A DNA stretch of 18,558 bases from Bordetella parapertussis (GCA_945901125.1 CAMDKD010000050.1:1-18558), one strand, 5' to 3'. Shown: positions 1-7,300, counted from the first letter of the stretch. A program made the numbers and translations. Notes: a model not told the origin generated them from the sequence alone.

Positions 1-534
1 GTGTTCTCCATCTCCGGTCGCGGTACGGTGGTGACAGGTCGCGTTGAGCGCGGCATCGTCAAAGTCGGCGAAGAGATCGAGATCGTCGGTATTTCTGACA
101 CCGTCAAGACCACCTGTACCGGCGTGGAAATGTTCCGCAAACTGCTGGACCAGGGACAAGCTGGCGACAACGTCGGTATTTTGTTGCGCGGCACCAAGCG
201 CGAAGACGTGCAGCGCGGCCAAGTGCTGTGCAAGCCCGGATCGATCAAGCCGCACACGCATTTCACGGCTGAGATTTATGTCTTGTCAAAAGACGAAGGC
301 GGCCGCCACACACCGTTCTTCAACAACTACCGCCCGCAGTTTTACTTCCGCACAACGGACGTGACCGGCGCGATCGAGTTGCCTGAAGGCAAAGAGATGG
401 TGATGCCTGGCGACAACGTGTCGATCACGGTCAAGCTGATCCACCCGATTGCGATGGAAGAAGGTTTGCGCTTCGCCATCCGCGAAGGCGGCAAAACCGT
501 CGGTGCCGGTGTGGTTGCCAAAATCATCGCTTAA
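1..534 (+). CDS. tuf: Elongation factor Tu, 3' part (5' end outside window)
   Basis: This is the C-terminal 177 codons of EF-Tu, the GTPase that delivers aminoacyl-tRNA to the ribosome. The window opens inside the gene: the first codon, GTG, is the valine of the conserved EDVFSISGRG stretch at the start of domain II, not a start codon. The family is usually about 396 residues, so roughly 219 residues, including the whole GTP-binding domain, are missing to the left. Visible landmarks are GRGTVVTGRVERG and VGILLRG (domain II), then GGRHTPFFNNYRPQFYFRTTDVTG and AIREGGKTVGAGVV (domain III), ending KIIA with TAA. The tRNA-Trp gene follows after 53 bases and may share a transcript. Betaproteobacteria often carry two nearly identical tuf copies; this position, before tRNA-Trp and secE, corresponds to the tufB locus. 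The identification is certain; the copy assignment is inferred from context. Confidence 0.98.
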   Translation: MFSISGRGTVVTGRVERGIVKVGEEIEIVGISDTVKTTCTGVEMFRKLLDQGQAGDNVGILLRGTKREDVQRGQVLCKPGSIKPHTHFTAEIYVLSKDEGGRHTPFFNNYRPQFYFRTTDVTGAIELPEGKEMVMPGDNVSITVKLIHPIAMEEGLRFAIREGGKTVGAGVVAKIIA

Positions 535-545
535 CCAGAAAAACA

Positions 546-577
546 AACCGCTCTGCACTTGAAGGTGCCCAGCGGTT
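546..577 (+). other. Hairpin between tuf and tRNA-Trp, possible processing site
   Basis: AACCGCT (546-552) pairs perfectly with AGCGGTT (571-577). Inside it GCAC (555-558) pairs with GTGC (565-568), separated from the outer stem by a 2x2 internal loop, with a six-base loop. No T-run follows, so it is not a classical terminator. It ends ten bases before the tRNA 5' end, which would suit a role in protecting the tuf mRNA 3' end or in endonucleolytic processing. That role is inferred. Confidence 0.4.
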
Positions 578-587
578 AAAGGTTCAT

Positions 588-663
588 AGGGGTATAGCTC
601 AATTGGCAGAGCGTCGGTCTCCAAAACCGAAGGTTGGGGGTTCGATTCCCTCTGCCCCTGCCA
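588..663 (+). tRNA. trpT: tRNA-Trp (anticodon CCA)
   Basis: A complete 76-base cloverleaf with genome-encoded CCA. The acceptor stem AGGGGTA (588-594) pairs with TGCCCCT (653-659), with one T-G wobble. The D arm is GCTC/GAGC (597-600, 609-612). The anticodon stem is TCGGT/ACCGA (614-618, 626-630) around a seven-base loop with anticodon CCA at 621-623, reading UGG. The variable loop is AGGTT, and the T arm is 636-652 with the TTCGATT loop. The discriminator is G660, as expected for bacterial tRNA-Trp, and CCA is 661-663. A tRNA-Trp between tuf and secE is the usual betaproteobacterial arrangement and suggests it is cut from a polycistronic transcript. Confidence 0.97.
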
Positions 664-681
664 CCTGGTAGAAATACCGGG
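664..681 (+). other. GAAA-tetraloop hairpin directly after the tRNA CCA
   Basis: CCTGGTA (664-670) pairs with TACCGGG (675-681) over seven pairs, one of them T-G, closed by a GAAA loop (671-674), a stable GNRA tetraloop. It starts on the base right after the encoded CCA. It could block exonucleases or position RNase E or another 3' processing enzyme. The structure can be read directly from the sequence; the function is inferred. Confidence 0.45.
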
Positions 682-691
682 TGAACAACAG

Positions 692-712
692 GCCCGCCTT
701 TCAATGGCGGGC
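692..712 (+). terminator. Possible partial terminator after tRNA-Trp
   Basis: GCCCGCC (692-698) pairs perfectly with GGCGGGC (706-712) around the seven-base loop TTTCAAT. The tail, TTGGTTCGCTTTT, is T-rich but interrupted. It could end part of the tuf/tRNA transcripts before secE, or act as a processing or stability hairpin, since secE has no clear promoter of its own within the window. Confidence 0.5.
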
Positions 713-764
713 TTGGTTCGCTTTTAAGTCTTGTTATTTTTTGACCATCAACTGACTGCCTGAC

Positions 765-1148
765 ATGTCCACCGCACAGATCGAAACCGTGACCAGTACC
801 GCAGACAAAGCCAAGTTGGCTGCTGCCGTTGCATTGGTAGTGGCTGCACTGGGGGCTTTTTACACATTGTCAGCGCAAGGCGTGTTGATTCAATGGTCGG
901 CTTTGCTGGCCTGTTTGTTGTTGGCGGTGGTGGTGTTTTTCACTTCGCTACACGGTAGGCAATTGATCGGCTTCGGCCGCGATGCCTGGCGTGAAGTACT
1001 CAAGGTGGTCTGGCCGACGCGCAAAGAAGCCATGCAAATGACAGCCTATGTGTTCGGTTTTGTGCTGATCATGGCGGTGTTTTTGTGGCTGACAGACAAA
1101 ACCCTGGAATGGCTTTTGTATGACCTGATTCTGGGATGGAAAAAATAA
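765..1148 (+). CDS. secE: Preprotein translocase subunit SecE
   Basis: SecE is the small essential subunit of the SecYEG channel in the inner membrane and clamps the two halves of SecY. The 127-residue protein matches the length of E. coli SecE, a three-helix form. Hydrophobic segments lie at about residues 18-38, 43-62 and 93-113. Between the second and third is the conserved amphipathic, cytoplasmic motif REVLKVVWPTRKEA (about residues 77-90), the family signature. The ATG at 765 has no strong Shine-Dalgarno sequence in front of it, but no better start is available. The gene ends in TAATG, sharing a base with the preferred nusG start, so the two are probably translationally coupled as in most bacteria. 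Transcription may read through from tuf and tRNA-Trp. Confidence 0.96.
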   Translation: MSTAQIETVTSTADKAKLAAAVALVVAALGAFYTLSAQGVLIQWSALLACLLLAVVVFFTSLHGRQLIGFGRDAWREVLKVVWPTRKEAMQMTAYVFGFVLIMAVFLWLTDKTLEWLLYDLILGWKK

Positions 1149-1732
1149 TGACCGAAGAATCATTGGAAAACACGCTGATCACCACCGCGCCTGCGCATCC
1201 TGACATGCGCTGGTACGTGGTTCATGCTTATTCCGGCATGGAAAAAGCCGTAGAGCGCAATATTCTGGAGCGCATCAACCGTGCGGGCATGCAGTCCAAA
1301 TTCGGTCGTATTCTGGTGCCCACCGAAGAAGTGGTGGAAATGAAAAACGGCCAGAAGAAAACCACTGAGCGCCGTTTTTTCCCCGGCTATGTGCTGGTGG
1401 AAATGATCATGGACGATGAGAGCTGGCACCTGGTCAAGCACACCAACAAAGTCACCGGCTTCGTCGGTGGTGCGCGTAACCGTCCGGCACCGATTTCTCA
1501 GGAAGACGTTTTGAAAATCGTCAACCAGATGCAAGAAGGCACCGACAAGCCGCGTCACAAAGTGGAATTCATGGTCGGTGAGTTTGTGCGCGTCAAAGAC
1601 GGCCCGTTCACTGATTTCAACGGCACGGTTGAAGAAGTCAATTACGACAAAAACAAAATGCGTGTGTCAGTGACCATTTTCGGTCGCGCCACACCCGTCG
1701 AACTCGAATTCGGTCAGGTCGAAAAAACCTGA
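1148..1732 (+). CDS. nusG: Transcription termination/antitermination protein NusG
   Basis: NusG binds RNA polymerase at the clamp, suppresses pausing and links the polymerase to Rho or to ribosomal protein S10. The N-terminal NGN domain is clear (RWYVVHAYSGMEKAVERNI, GRILVPTEEVVEMKNG, ERRFFPGYVLVEM, VTGFVGG), followed by a C-terminal KOW domain (VGEFVRVKDGPFTDFNGTVEEV) and the ending GRATPVELEFGQVEK. I prefer the ATG at 1148, giving 194 residues, because it overlaps the secE stop as TAATG and lies behind the purine-rich GGGATGGAAAA. An in-frame ATG at 1136 would add MEKI and lie deeper inside secE. A short acidic extension, EESLENTLITTAPAHPD, precedes the NGN domain. NusG acts directly on the polymerase encoded by rpoB and rpoC in the same cluster. 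Confidence 0.96.
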   Translation: MTEESLENTLITTAPAHPDMRWYVVHAYSGMEKAVERNILERINRAGMQSKFGRILVPTEEVVEMKNGQKKTTERRFFPGYVLVEMIMDDESWHLVKHTNKVTGFVGGARNRPAPISQEDVLKIVNQMQEGTDKPRHKVEFMVGEFVRVKDGPFTDFNGTVEEVNYDKNKMRVSVTIFGRATPVELEFGQVEKT

Positions 1733-1752
1733 TTCTTTGGTTTGAATCTGAT

Positions 1753-1837
1753 CTGCGTTTTCCGGCTCGGCGCAGGTTGTTGTCAGTGAGTCGTTAACCC
1801 CGGGGAGCCCTCAACAGGCGTTTGTACCCGTAAGGAG
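1753..1837 (+). promoter_or_regulatory. rplK leader with probable L1-binding operator
   Basis: CGGG (1801-1804) pairs with CCCG (1827-1830), and GCC (1807-1809) with GGC (1817-1819). Between the helices is an asymmetric loop with GA on one side and GTTTGTA on the other. The GGGAGCC ... GGC ... TACCC arrangement resembles the L1 site of 23S rRNA, where GGUGGGAGGCU faces GAAAUACCACCC. The rplK Shine-Dalgarno AAGGAG (1832-1837) directly follows the helix, so bound L1 could block initiation and repress rplK-rplA, as known for the L11 operon in other bacteria. Upstream, CTGCG (1753-1757) with CGCAG (1771-1775) and CCG with CGG form a second hairpin with a TTTT bulge. I saw no clear sigma-70 promoter. 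Confidence 0.6.
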
Positions 1838-1843
1838 CAAAGC

Positions 1844-2278
1844 ATGGCGAAAAAAATCGTCGGCTTCATCAAGCTGCAAGTACCAGCTGGTAAAGCCAAT
1901 CCCTCACCGCCCATCGGTCCCGCATTGGGCCAGCGCGGTTTGAACATCATGGAATTCTGCAAGGCGTTCAACGCCCAGACCCAAGGCGTCGAGCCGGGTC
2001 TGCCATTGCCTGTGGTCATCACAGCGTTTGCAGACAAGTCCTTCACTTTCATCATCAAGACACCGCCTGCGGTCACTTTGATCAAGAAAGCCATCAAACT
2101 CGACAAGGGTTCAGCCCGTCCGCACGTCGACAAGGTAGGCAAGATCACTCGCGCCCAGTTGGAAGAAATCGCCAAAGCCAAAATGGTTGACATGACCGCC
2201 GCTGACCTCGATGCAGCAGTTCGCACCATCGCCGGTTCTGCACGCTCTATGGGCGTGACCGTGGAGGGCGTGGTATGA
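1844..2278 (+). CDS. rplK: 50S ribosomal protein L11
   Basis: L11 binds the GTPase-associated region of 23S rRNA at the base of the L7/L12 stalk and is needed for RelA-dependent sensing of uncharged tRNA. The 144 residues are close to the family's usual 142-144. The N-terminal domain shows the proline-rich hinge region PAGKANPSPPIGPALGQRG followed by NIMEFCKAFNAQT. The C-terminal rRNA-binding domain includes FTFIIKTPPAVTLIKKA and ends AGSARSMGVTVEG. The ATG at 1844 follows a good Shine-Dalgarno AAGGAG with a six-base spacer. The TGA overlaps the rplA start in an ATGA, indicating translational coupling, so L1 repression at the leader would control both genes. Confidence 0.98.
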   Translation: MAKKIVGFIKLQVPAGKANPSPPIGPALGQRGLNIMEFCKAFNAQTQGVEPGLPLPVVITAFADKSFTFIIKTPPAVTLIKKAIKLDKGSARPHVDKVGKITRAQLEEIAKAKMVDMTAADLDAAVRTIAGSARSMGVTVEGVV

Positions 2279-2967
2279 GCCTGACCAAAAAACAAAAATC
2301 TTTCGCCGGTAAAGTCGACAGCAACAAGCTGTACCCGTTTACCGATGCATTGAAAATCGTCAAAGAGTGCGCCACTGCCAAGTTCGATGAATCCATCGAC
2401 GTGGCTGTGCAGCTCGGTATTGATGCCAAAAAATCTGACCAGGTGGTGCGTGGCGCTGTCGTGTTGCCCAACGGCACCGGCAAAATCGCCCGCGTCGCAG
2501 TGTTCGCTCAAGGCGCTAAAGCTGAAGAGGCTTTGGCCGCCGGTGCCGATGTGGTCGGCATGGACGATTTGGCTGCGCGCATCAAAGCCGGCGACATGCC
2601 GTTTGATGTGATCATTGCCGCACCTGACGCCATGCGCGTGGTTGGTACCCTGGGTCAAATTCTCGGCCCGCGTGGTTTGATGCCTAACCCCAAGGTCGGT
2701 ACGGTCACCCCTGACGTCGCCACTGCGGTGCGCAACGCCAAAGCCGGTCAAGTGCAATTCCGCGTCGACAAGGCCGGTATTGTTCACGCCACCATCGGCC
2801 GCCGTTCCTTTGACAGCGACAAGCTGCAAGGCAACCTGGTCGCATTGATTGACGCTTTGAGCAAAGCCAAGCCCGCTACCAGCAAAGGTGTTTACCTGCG
2901 CAAGTTGGCGGTGTCATCCACCATGGGTGTGGGCGTTCGCGTAGATACACAAACACTGAGCGCGTAA
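2275..2967 (+). CDS. rplA: 50S ribosomal protein L1
   Basis: L1 forms the mobile L1 stalk of the large subunit, helps release deacylated tRNA from the E site, and in many bacteria represses its own operon. It has 230 residues, close to the E. coli 234. Landmarks are the N-terminal lysine-rich stretch and DALKIVKECATAKFDESIDVAVQLG, then the central domain with GTLGQILGPRGLMPNPKVGTV (about residues 123-143), the strongest family signature, and the C-terminal KGVYLRKLAVSSTMGVGVRVD. It overlaps the rplK stop by four bases. A 227-base folded leader separates its TAA from rplJ. Confidence 0.98.
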   Translation: MSLTKKQKSFAGKVDSNKLYPFTDALKIVKECATAKFDESIDVAVQLGIDAKKSDQVVRGAVVLPNGTGKIARVAVFAQGAKAEEALAAGADVVGMDDLAARIKAGDMPFDVIIAAPDAMRVVGTLGQILGPRGLMPNPKVGTVTPDVATAVRNAKAGQVQFRVDKAGIVHATIGRRSFDSDKLQGNLVALIDALSKAKPATSKGVYLRKLAVSSTMGVGVRVDTQTLSA

Positions 2968-2978
2968 AGCGCTCGGCA

Positions 2979-3160
2979 TTCAGGTCTTGCCCTCGGGTGA
3001 GACCTGAAGCGGTGGGTCAGGTGGTTTTCGAGCCGCCTGAGCCATCCAAGACCGTTGGCGTGCAGCTTGTCTGCACTTAATTCACCAGCCAACGCAGATG
3101 GCGATCCCGCTGAAAAGAAATTTTTCTTGACAGTCAGGTCGCTGAAACCGGCGTGTCAAG
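2979..3160 (+). promoter_or_regulatory. Structured rplJ leader, likely L10/L12 autoregulatory region
   Basis: Four inverted repeats lie between rplA and rplJ. First, 2979-2991 pairs with 2996-3008: 13 contiguous pairs including two T-G wobbles, closed by CTCG. Second, 3014-3024 pairs with 3033-3043 with one mismatch. Third, CGTTGGC (3053-3059) pairs with GCCAACG (3088-3094) and, stacked on its 5' strand, GTGCAG (3060-3065) pairs with CTGCAC (3071-3076), leaving an 11-base bulge only on the 3' side. Fourth, CTTGACA (3126-3132) pairs with TGTCAAG (3154-3160). In other proteobacteria the L10-(L7/L12)4 complex binds an asymmetric bulged leader here and represses rplJ translation. The third element is the best candidate for that site. 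None has a proper T-run, so termination is unlikely. The binding assignment is inferred from position and shape. Confidence 0.62.
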
Positions 3161-3182
3161 GGGCAACCCGAGACACATTTTG

Positions 3183-3188
3183 AAGGAG
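3183..3188 (+). promoter_or_regulatory. Shine-Dalgarno that fixes the TTG start of rplJ
   Basis: AAGGAG lies six bases before the TTG at 3195, an ideal distance. The next in-frame methionine is at about residue 27 and would remove the conserved SLNRSEKEAVV start, so the rare TTG codon is the best supported start. Confidence 0.85.
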
Positions 3189-3194
3189 TAGACC

Positions 3195-3695
3195 TTGAGT
3201 CTGAATCGCAGTGAAAAAGAAGCCGTCGTCACAGAAGTGTCGGCATTGGCAGCACAAGCGCAGACGCTGGTGATGGCGGAATACCGCGGCATCACGGTCG
3301 CTGACATGACCAAATTCCGCGCCAGTGCGCGCAGCCAGGGCGTATCGCTCAGCGTGTTGAAAAACACGCTGGCACGCCGTGCTGTCGCCGGTACGTCGTT
3401 TGAGACTGTTGCTGACCAGATGACCGGACCGCTGATCTATGGTTTCTCTGTAGATGCTGTGGCCGCTGCCAAAGTGGTGGCCGATTTCGCCAAGACCAAC
3501 GACAAGTTGGTCATTCGCGGCGGCGCATTTGCAGGCAAGTCCCTGGACGTCAACGGCGTTAAACAACTGGCAAACATTCCTTCCAAGGGAGTGTTGCTGG
3601 CGCAATTGTGCGGATTGCTCATGTCGCCCATGTCGCGTACCGCAGTGGTACTCGGCGCACTGGCGGCGAAAAAAGAAGAGGCGGTTGCCGCGTAA
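3195..3695 (+). CDS. rplJ: 50S ribosomal protein L10 (TTG start)
   Basis: L10 anchors the L7/L12 dimers to 23S rRNA, forming the stalk that recruits translation GTPases. The N-terminal domain reads SLNRSEKEAVVTEVSALA, then TLVMAEYRGITVADMTKFR and VSLSVLKNTLARRAV, with MTGPLIYGFS and NDKLVIRGGAF after it. The C-terminal part (residues 125-166) includes LLAQLCGLLMSPMSRTAVVLGALAAKK and an alanine-rich tail, and supplies the helix that binds L7/L12. It has 166 residues, normal for the family. The TTG start is unusual but backed by its Shine-Dalgarno and by conservation from residue 2. A weak start fits a gene that is tightly controlled by translation, but that link is only inference. Confidence 0.97.
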   Translation: MSLNRSEKEAVVTEVSALAAQAQTLVMAEYRGITVADMTKFRASARSQGVSLSVLKNTLARRAVAGTSFETVADQMTGPLIYGFSVDAVAAAKVVADFAKTNDKLVIRGGAFAGKSLDVNGVKQLANIPSKGVLLAQLCGLLMSPMSRTAVVLGALAAKKEEAVAA

Positions 3696-3720
3696 AGCGT
3701 GCAGCACTTTTAAAAAATCT

Positions 3721-3737
3721 GCTGCCGCATTGGCAGC
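3721..3737 (+). other. Small hairpin in the rplJ-rplL spacer
   Basis: GCTGCC (3721-3726) pairs with GGCAGC (3732-3737) around GCATT. It ends shortly before the rplL ribosome binding site AAGGAAA (about 3750-3756). L7/L12 is made in about fourfold excess over L10, so structure near the rplL start could tune its separate initiation; no direct evidence for this is visible. Confidence 0.35.
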
Positions 3738-3760
3738 CCTGAACGAGTTAAGGAAACAAC

Positions 3761-4135
3761 ATGGCATTCGATAAAGACGCATTTTTGACCGCACTGGACA
3801 GCATGACGGTCATGGAACTCAACGATCTGGTGAAAGCCATCGAAGAGAAATTCGGCGTGAGCGCCGCGGCCATGGCCGCACCTGCCGCCGCCGGTGGCGG
3901 TACAGCCGCAGCCGCTGAAGAGCAAACCGAGTTCAACGTGATGTTGCTCGAAGTCGGCGCCAACAAGGTCGGCGTCATCAAGGCAGTGCGCGAAATCACC
4001 GGCCTGGGCTTGAAAGAAGCCAAAGACCTGGTCGACGGTGCACCCAAGGCTGTCAAGGAAGCTGCTCCCAAAGCAGATGCCGAAGCCGCCAAGAAGAAAC
4101 TGGAAGAAGCCGGCGCCAAAGTCGAGCTCAAGTAA
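3761..4135 (+). CDS. rplL: 50S ribosomal protein L7/L12
   Basis: L7/L12 is the multicopy stalk protein that contacts EF-Tu, EF-G and other translation GTPases. The 124 residues show the three usual parts. An N-terminal dimerisation and L10-binding domain covers about residues 1-33 (LTALDSMTVMELNDLVKAIEEKFGV). A flexible Ala/Gly-rich hinge follows at about 34-52. The globular C-terminal domain contains EFNVMLLEVGANKVGVIKAVREITGLGLKEAKDLVDGAPKAVKE and ends in KKKLEEAGAKVELK. The ATG follows an AAGGAAA ribosome binding site. Its codons are strongly biased, as expected for a highly expressed gene. A folded 254-base spacer separates it from rpoB. Confidence 0.98.
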   Translation: MAFDKDAFLTALDSMTVMELNDLVKAIEEKFGVSAAAMAAPAAAGGGTAAAAEEQTEFNVMLLEVGANKVGVIKAVREITGLGLKEAKDLVDGAPKAVKEAAPKADAEAAKKKLEEAGAKVELK

Positions 4136-4144
4136 TCAGTTCCG

Positions 4145-4352
4145 CAAAGGCTGGCCGCCCTCACAAGGGGCATCCAGCCTTTGGCGCTCTCAGAGCGCAC
4201 CCGACAGCAGGCCTGCGCCGGTTGTCGAGTGTCTTCTGAGCTGACTGCAGAAGAACCTTGGTTCGGGTTGTGTGCAATGCACAACCGTCCGCCAACGCTG
4301 GTAGTGGCCAGCGGACTAAGCACAACGCACAGTTGCCCAGAGCAATTTGTGC
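4145..4352 (+). promoter_or_regulatory. Densely folded rplL-rpoB spacer, likely attenuator or processing region
   Basis: Seven inverted repeats follow one another almost without gaps. 1: 4145-4154 with 4174-4183, ten perfect pairs, with GCCC/GGGC (4157-4160, 4168-4171) inside. 2: GCGCTC/GAGCGC (4184-4189, 4193-4198). 3: CGACA/TGTCG (4202-4206, 4223-4227) enclosing the palindrome GCAGGCCTGC. 4: TCTTCTG/CAGAAGA (4232-4238, 4248-4254). 5: GGTTGTG/CACAACC (4266-4272, 4280-4286). 6: GTCCGC/GCGGAC (4287-4292, 4311-4316). 7: GCACAA/TTGTGC (4320-4325, 4347-4352) with TTGC/GCAA inside. None has a T-run. In E. coli this gap holds a partial attenuator and an RNase III site that set ribosomal protein and polymerase levels; a similar role is likely here. 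I saw no convincing promoter or reading frame in the gap. Confidence 0.6.
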
Positions 4353-4389
4353 GGCCCCAGTCGCCGAGTGAATCAAGTCCGGAGTACTC

Positions 4390-7300
4390 ATGGCCTACAC
4401 ATTTACCGAACGCAAGCGCATCCGCAAAAGTTTCGGCAGCCGCGACAGCGTGCTGGAAATTCCTTATCTGCTGCAAATGCAAAAAGACGCGTACACCGCA
4501 TTTTTGCAGGCAGATGTCCCGCCCAAAAAGCGCACCAACGAAGGTTTGCAGGCTGCTTTTGACGCGGCCTTCCCCATCGTCTCGCACAACGGTTTTGTCG
4601 AGATGAAATACCTCGAATACAACCTGGCCAAGCCCGCGTTCGACGTGCGCGAATGCCAGACGCGCGGCCTGACTTTCTCGTCAGCCGTGCGCGCCCGCGT
4701 GCAACTCATTATTTATGACCGCGATTCCTCAACACCGCAATCCAAGGTGGTCAAAGAAGTCAAAGAGCAAGAGGTCTACATGGGCGAAGTGCCTTTGATG
4801 ACCGACAAAGGCTCGTTCATCATCAACGGTACCGAGCGTGTCATCGTGTCGCAGTTGCACCGCTCACCCGGTGTGTTCTTCGAACACGACAAAGGCAAAA
4901 CCCACAGCTCAGGCAAGCTGCTTTTTTCAGCGCGCATCATCCCGTACCGCGGTTCATGGCTGGACTACGAATTCGACCCGAAAGACATTTTGTATTTCCG
5001 CGTCGACCGCCGCCGCAAAATGCCGGTCACCATACTGCTCAAGGCCATCGGCCTGACGCCTGAAGCCATTCTGGCCAACTTCTTTGTCAATGACAACTTC
5101 CGCTTGATGGACAGCGGCGCTCAAATGGAATTTGTGGCTGAGCGTTTGCGCGGTGAAGTGGCCCGTTTTGATATCACCGACAAAAGCGGCAGCGTCGTGG
5201 TCGCCAAAGACAAGCGCATCACAGCGCGTCACACCCGCGATCTGGAACAGTCCGGCACCTCGCACATCAGCGTGCCCGAAGACTTTCTGGTCGGTCGCGT
5301 GATTGCACGCAACATCGTTGACGAAGAAACCGGCGAAATCATTGCCAAGGCAAATGACGAGCTGACCGAAGTGCTGTTGAAAAAACTGCGCTCAAGCGGC
5401 GTGCAGGATTTGCAATGCATTTACACCAACGAATTGGACCAAGGCACCTACATTTCGCAAACCCTGCGCAGTGATGAGACCGCCGACGAATTCGCCGCAC
5501 GCGTCGCCATCTACCGCATGATGCGCCCCGGCGAGCCGCCCACTGAAGATGCAGTGCAGGCGCTGTTCCAGCGCTTGTTCTACAACCCTGACACCTACGA
5601 TTTATCGCGTGTCGGCCGCATGAAATTCAATGCCCGCGTCGGTCGCGACGAAAGTACCGGTGCCATGGTGTTGAACAACGAAGACATTTTGGCCGTGGTC
5701 AAAATTCTGGTTGATTTGCGCAATGGCCGTGGCGAAGTCGATGACATCGATCACCTGGGTAACCGCCGTGTGCGTTGCGTTGGCGAACTCGCTGAAAACC
5801 AGTACCGTACCGGTCTGGCGCGTATTGAAAAAGCCGTCAAAGAGCGTTTGGGTCAGGCCGAGCAAGAGCCTTTGATGCCGCATGACTTGATCAACTCCAA
5901 GCCCATTTCTGCGGCGCTCAAGGAATTCTTCGGTGCATCACAGTTGTCGCAGTTCATGGACCAGACCAACCCCTTGTCCGAGATCACCCACAAGCGCCGC
6001 GTATCTGCCCTTGGCCCGGGCGGTTTGACGCGCGAGCGTGCCGGTTTTGAAGTGCGTGACGTGCACGTCACCCATTACGGCCGTGTCTGCCCGATTGAAA
6101 CACCTGAAGGCCCGAACATCGGTCTGATCAATTCGCTGTCTTTGTATGCGCGTTTGAACGAATACGGTTTCATTGAAACACCGTACCGCCGCGTGCACGA
6201 TGCGCAGGTAACCCGTGAAATCGATTACCTGTCGGCCATCGAAGAAGCCAAGTACGTGATCGCGCAAGCGAACGCCACTTTGGACAAGGACGACCGCTTG
6301 ACCGGTGACTTGGTGTCTGCCCGTGAAAAAGGCGAATCCATTTTGTGCAGCAAAGAGCGCGTGCAGTACATGGACGTGTCTCCCGCGCAAATTGTGTCGG
6401 TCGCTGCCTCGCTGGTACCTTTCCTCGAGCATGATGACGCCAACCGCGCGTTGATGGGTGCGAACATGCAACGTCAGGCTGTGCCTGTGTTGCGTCCTGA
6501 AAAAGCCTTTGTCGGCACCGGCATCGAGCGCGTGGCTGCCATCGACTCGGGCACTGTCGTCACCGCTTTGCGCGGCGGCGTGGTGGATTACATCGATGCC
6601 ACCCGCATCGTGGTGCGTGTCAATGACGCGGAAACACAAGCCGGTGAAGTCGGTGTGGACATTTACAACCTCATCAAATACCAGCGCTCCAACCAGAACA
6701 CCAACATACATCAGCGTCCCATCGTCAAACGCGGTGACAAGCTGGCCAAGGGTGACGTGATTGCCGACGGCGCCTCCACCGATCTGGGTGAACTGGCCTT
6801 AGGCCAGAACATGCTGGTCGCGTTCATGCCCTGGAACGGTTACAACTTCGAAGACTCCATCCTCATCTCCGAGCGTGTGGTGGCCGAAGACCGTTACACC
6901 TCGATTCACATTGAAGAGTTGGTGGTGATGGCGCGTGACACCAAACTGGGTGCAGAAGAAATCACGCGCGACATTCCTAACCTGGCAGAACAACAGCTCA
7001 ATCGCTTGGACGAGTCCGGCATCATCTTCGTCGGCGCTGAAGTGCAGCCCGGCGATGTGCTGGTCGGCAAGGTCACGCCTAAAGGCGAAACCACACTCAC
7101 ACCGGAAGAAAAACTGCTGCGCGCCATCTTCGGCGAAAAAGCATCCGATGTGAAAGACACGTCGTTGCGAGTCGATCAAGGATCGCAAGGCACGGTGATT
7201 GACGTGCAGGTGTTCACCCGCGAAGGCATTGTGCGCGACAAGCGCGCCCAGCAAATCATTGACGATGAACTCAAACGTTTCCGTCTTGACTTGAACGACC

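Noticed and set aside
1136..1147. An upstream ATG that would extend NusG by MEKI
   Set aside because: The ATG at 1148 forms a TAATG junction with secE and lies behind a purine-rich ribosome site; the extra residues match nothing conserved.
1783..2829. A 348-codon open frame on the minus strand opposite rplK and rplA
   Set aside because: Both + strand genes are certain and highly expressed. The antisense frame has no recognisable domain, and its openness follows from their biased codons.
3127..3155. A perfect -35-like TTGACA before rplJ
   Set aside because: At a 16-18 base spacing there is no -10-like hexamer (GGCGTG region). The hexamer is part of the CTTGACA/TGTCAAG inverted repeat.
3748..4587. 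A 279-codon minus-strand frame spanning rplL, the spacer and the start of rpoB
   Set aside because: The protein is low in complexity, mostly Ala/Ser, mirrors the rplL codons and has no family signature. The spacer is better explained by RNA structure.
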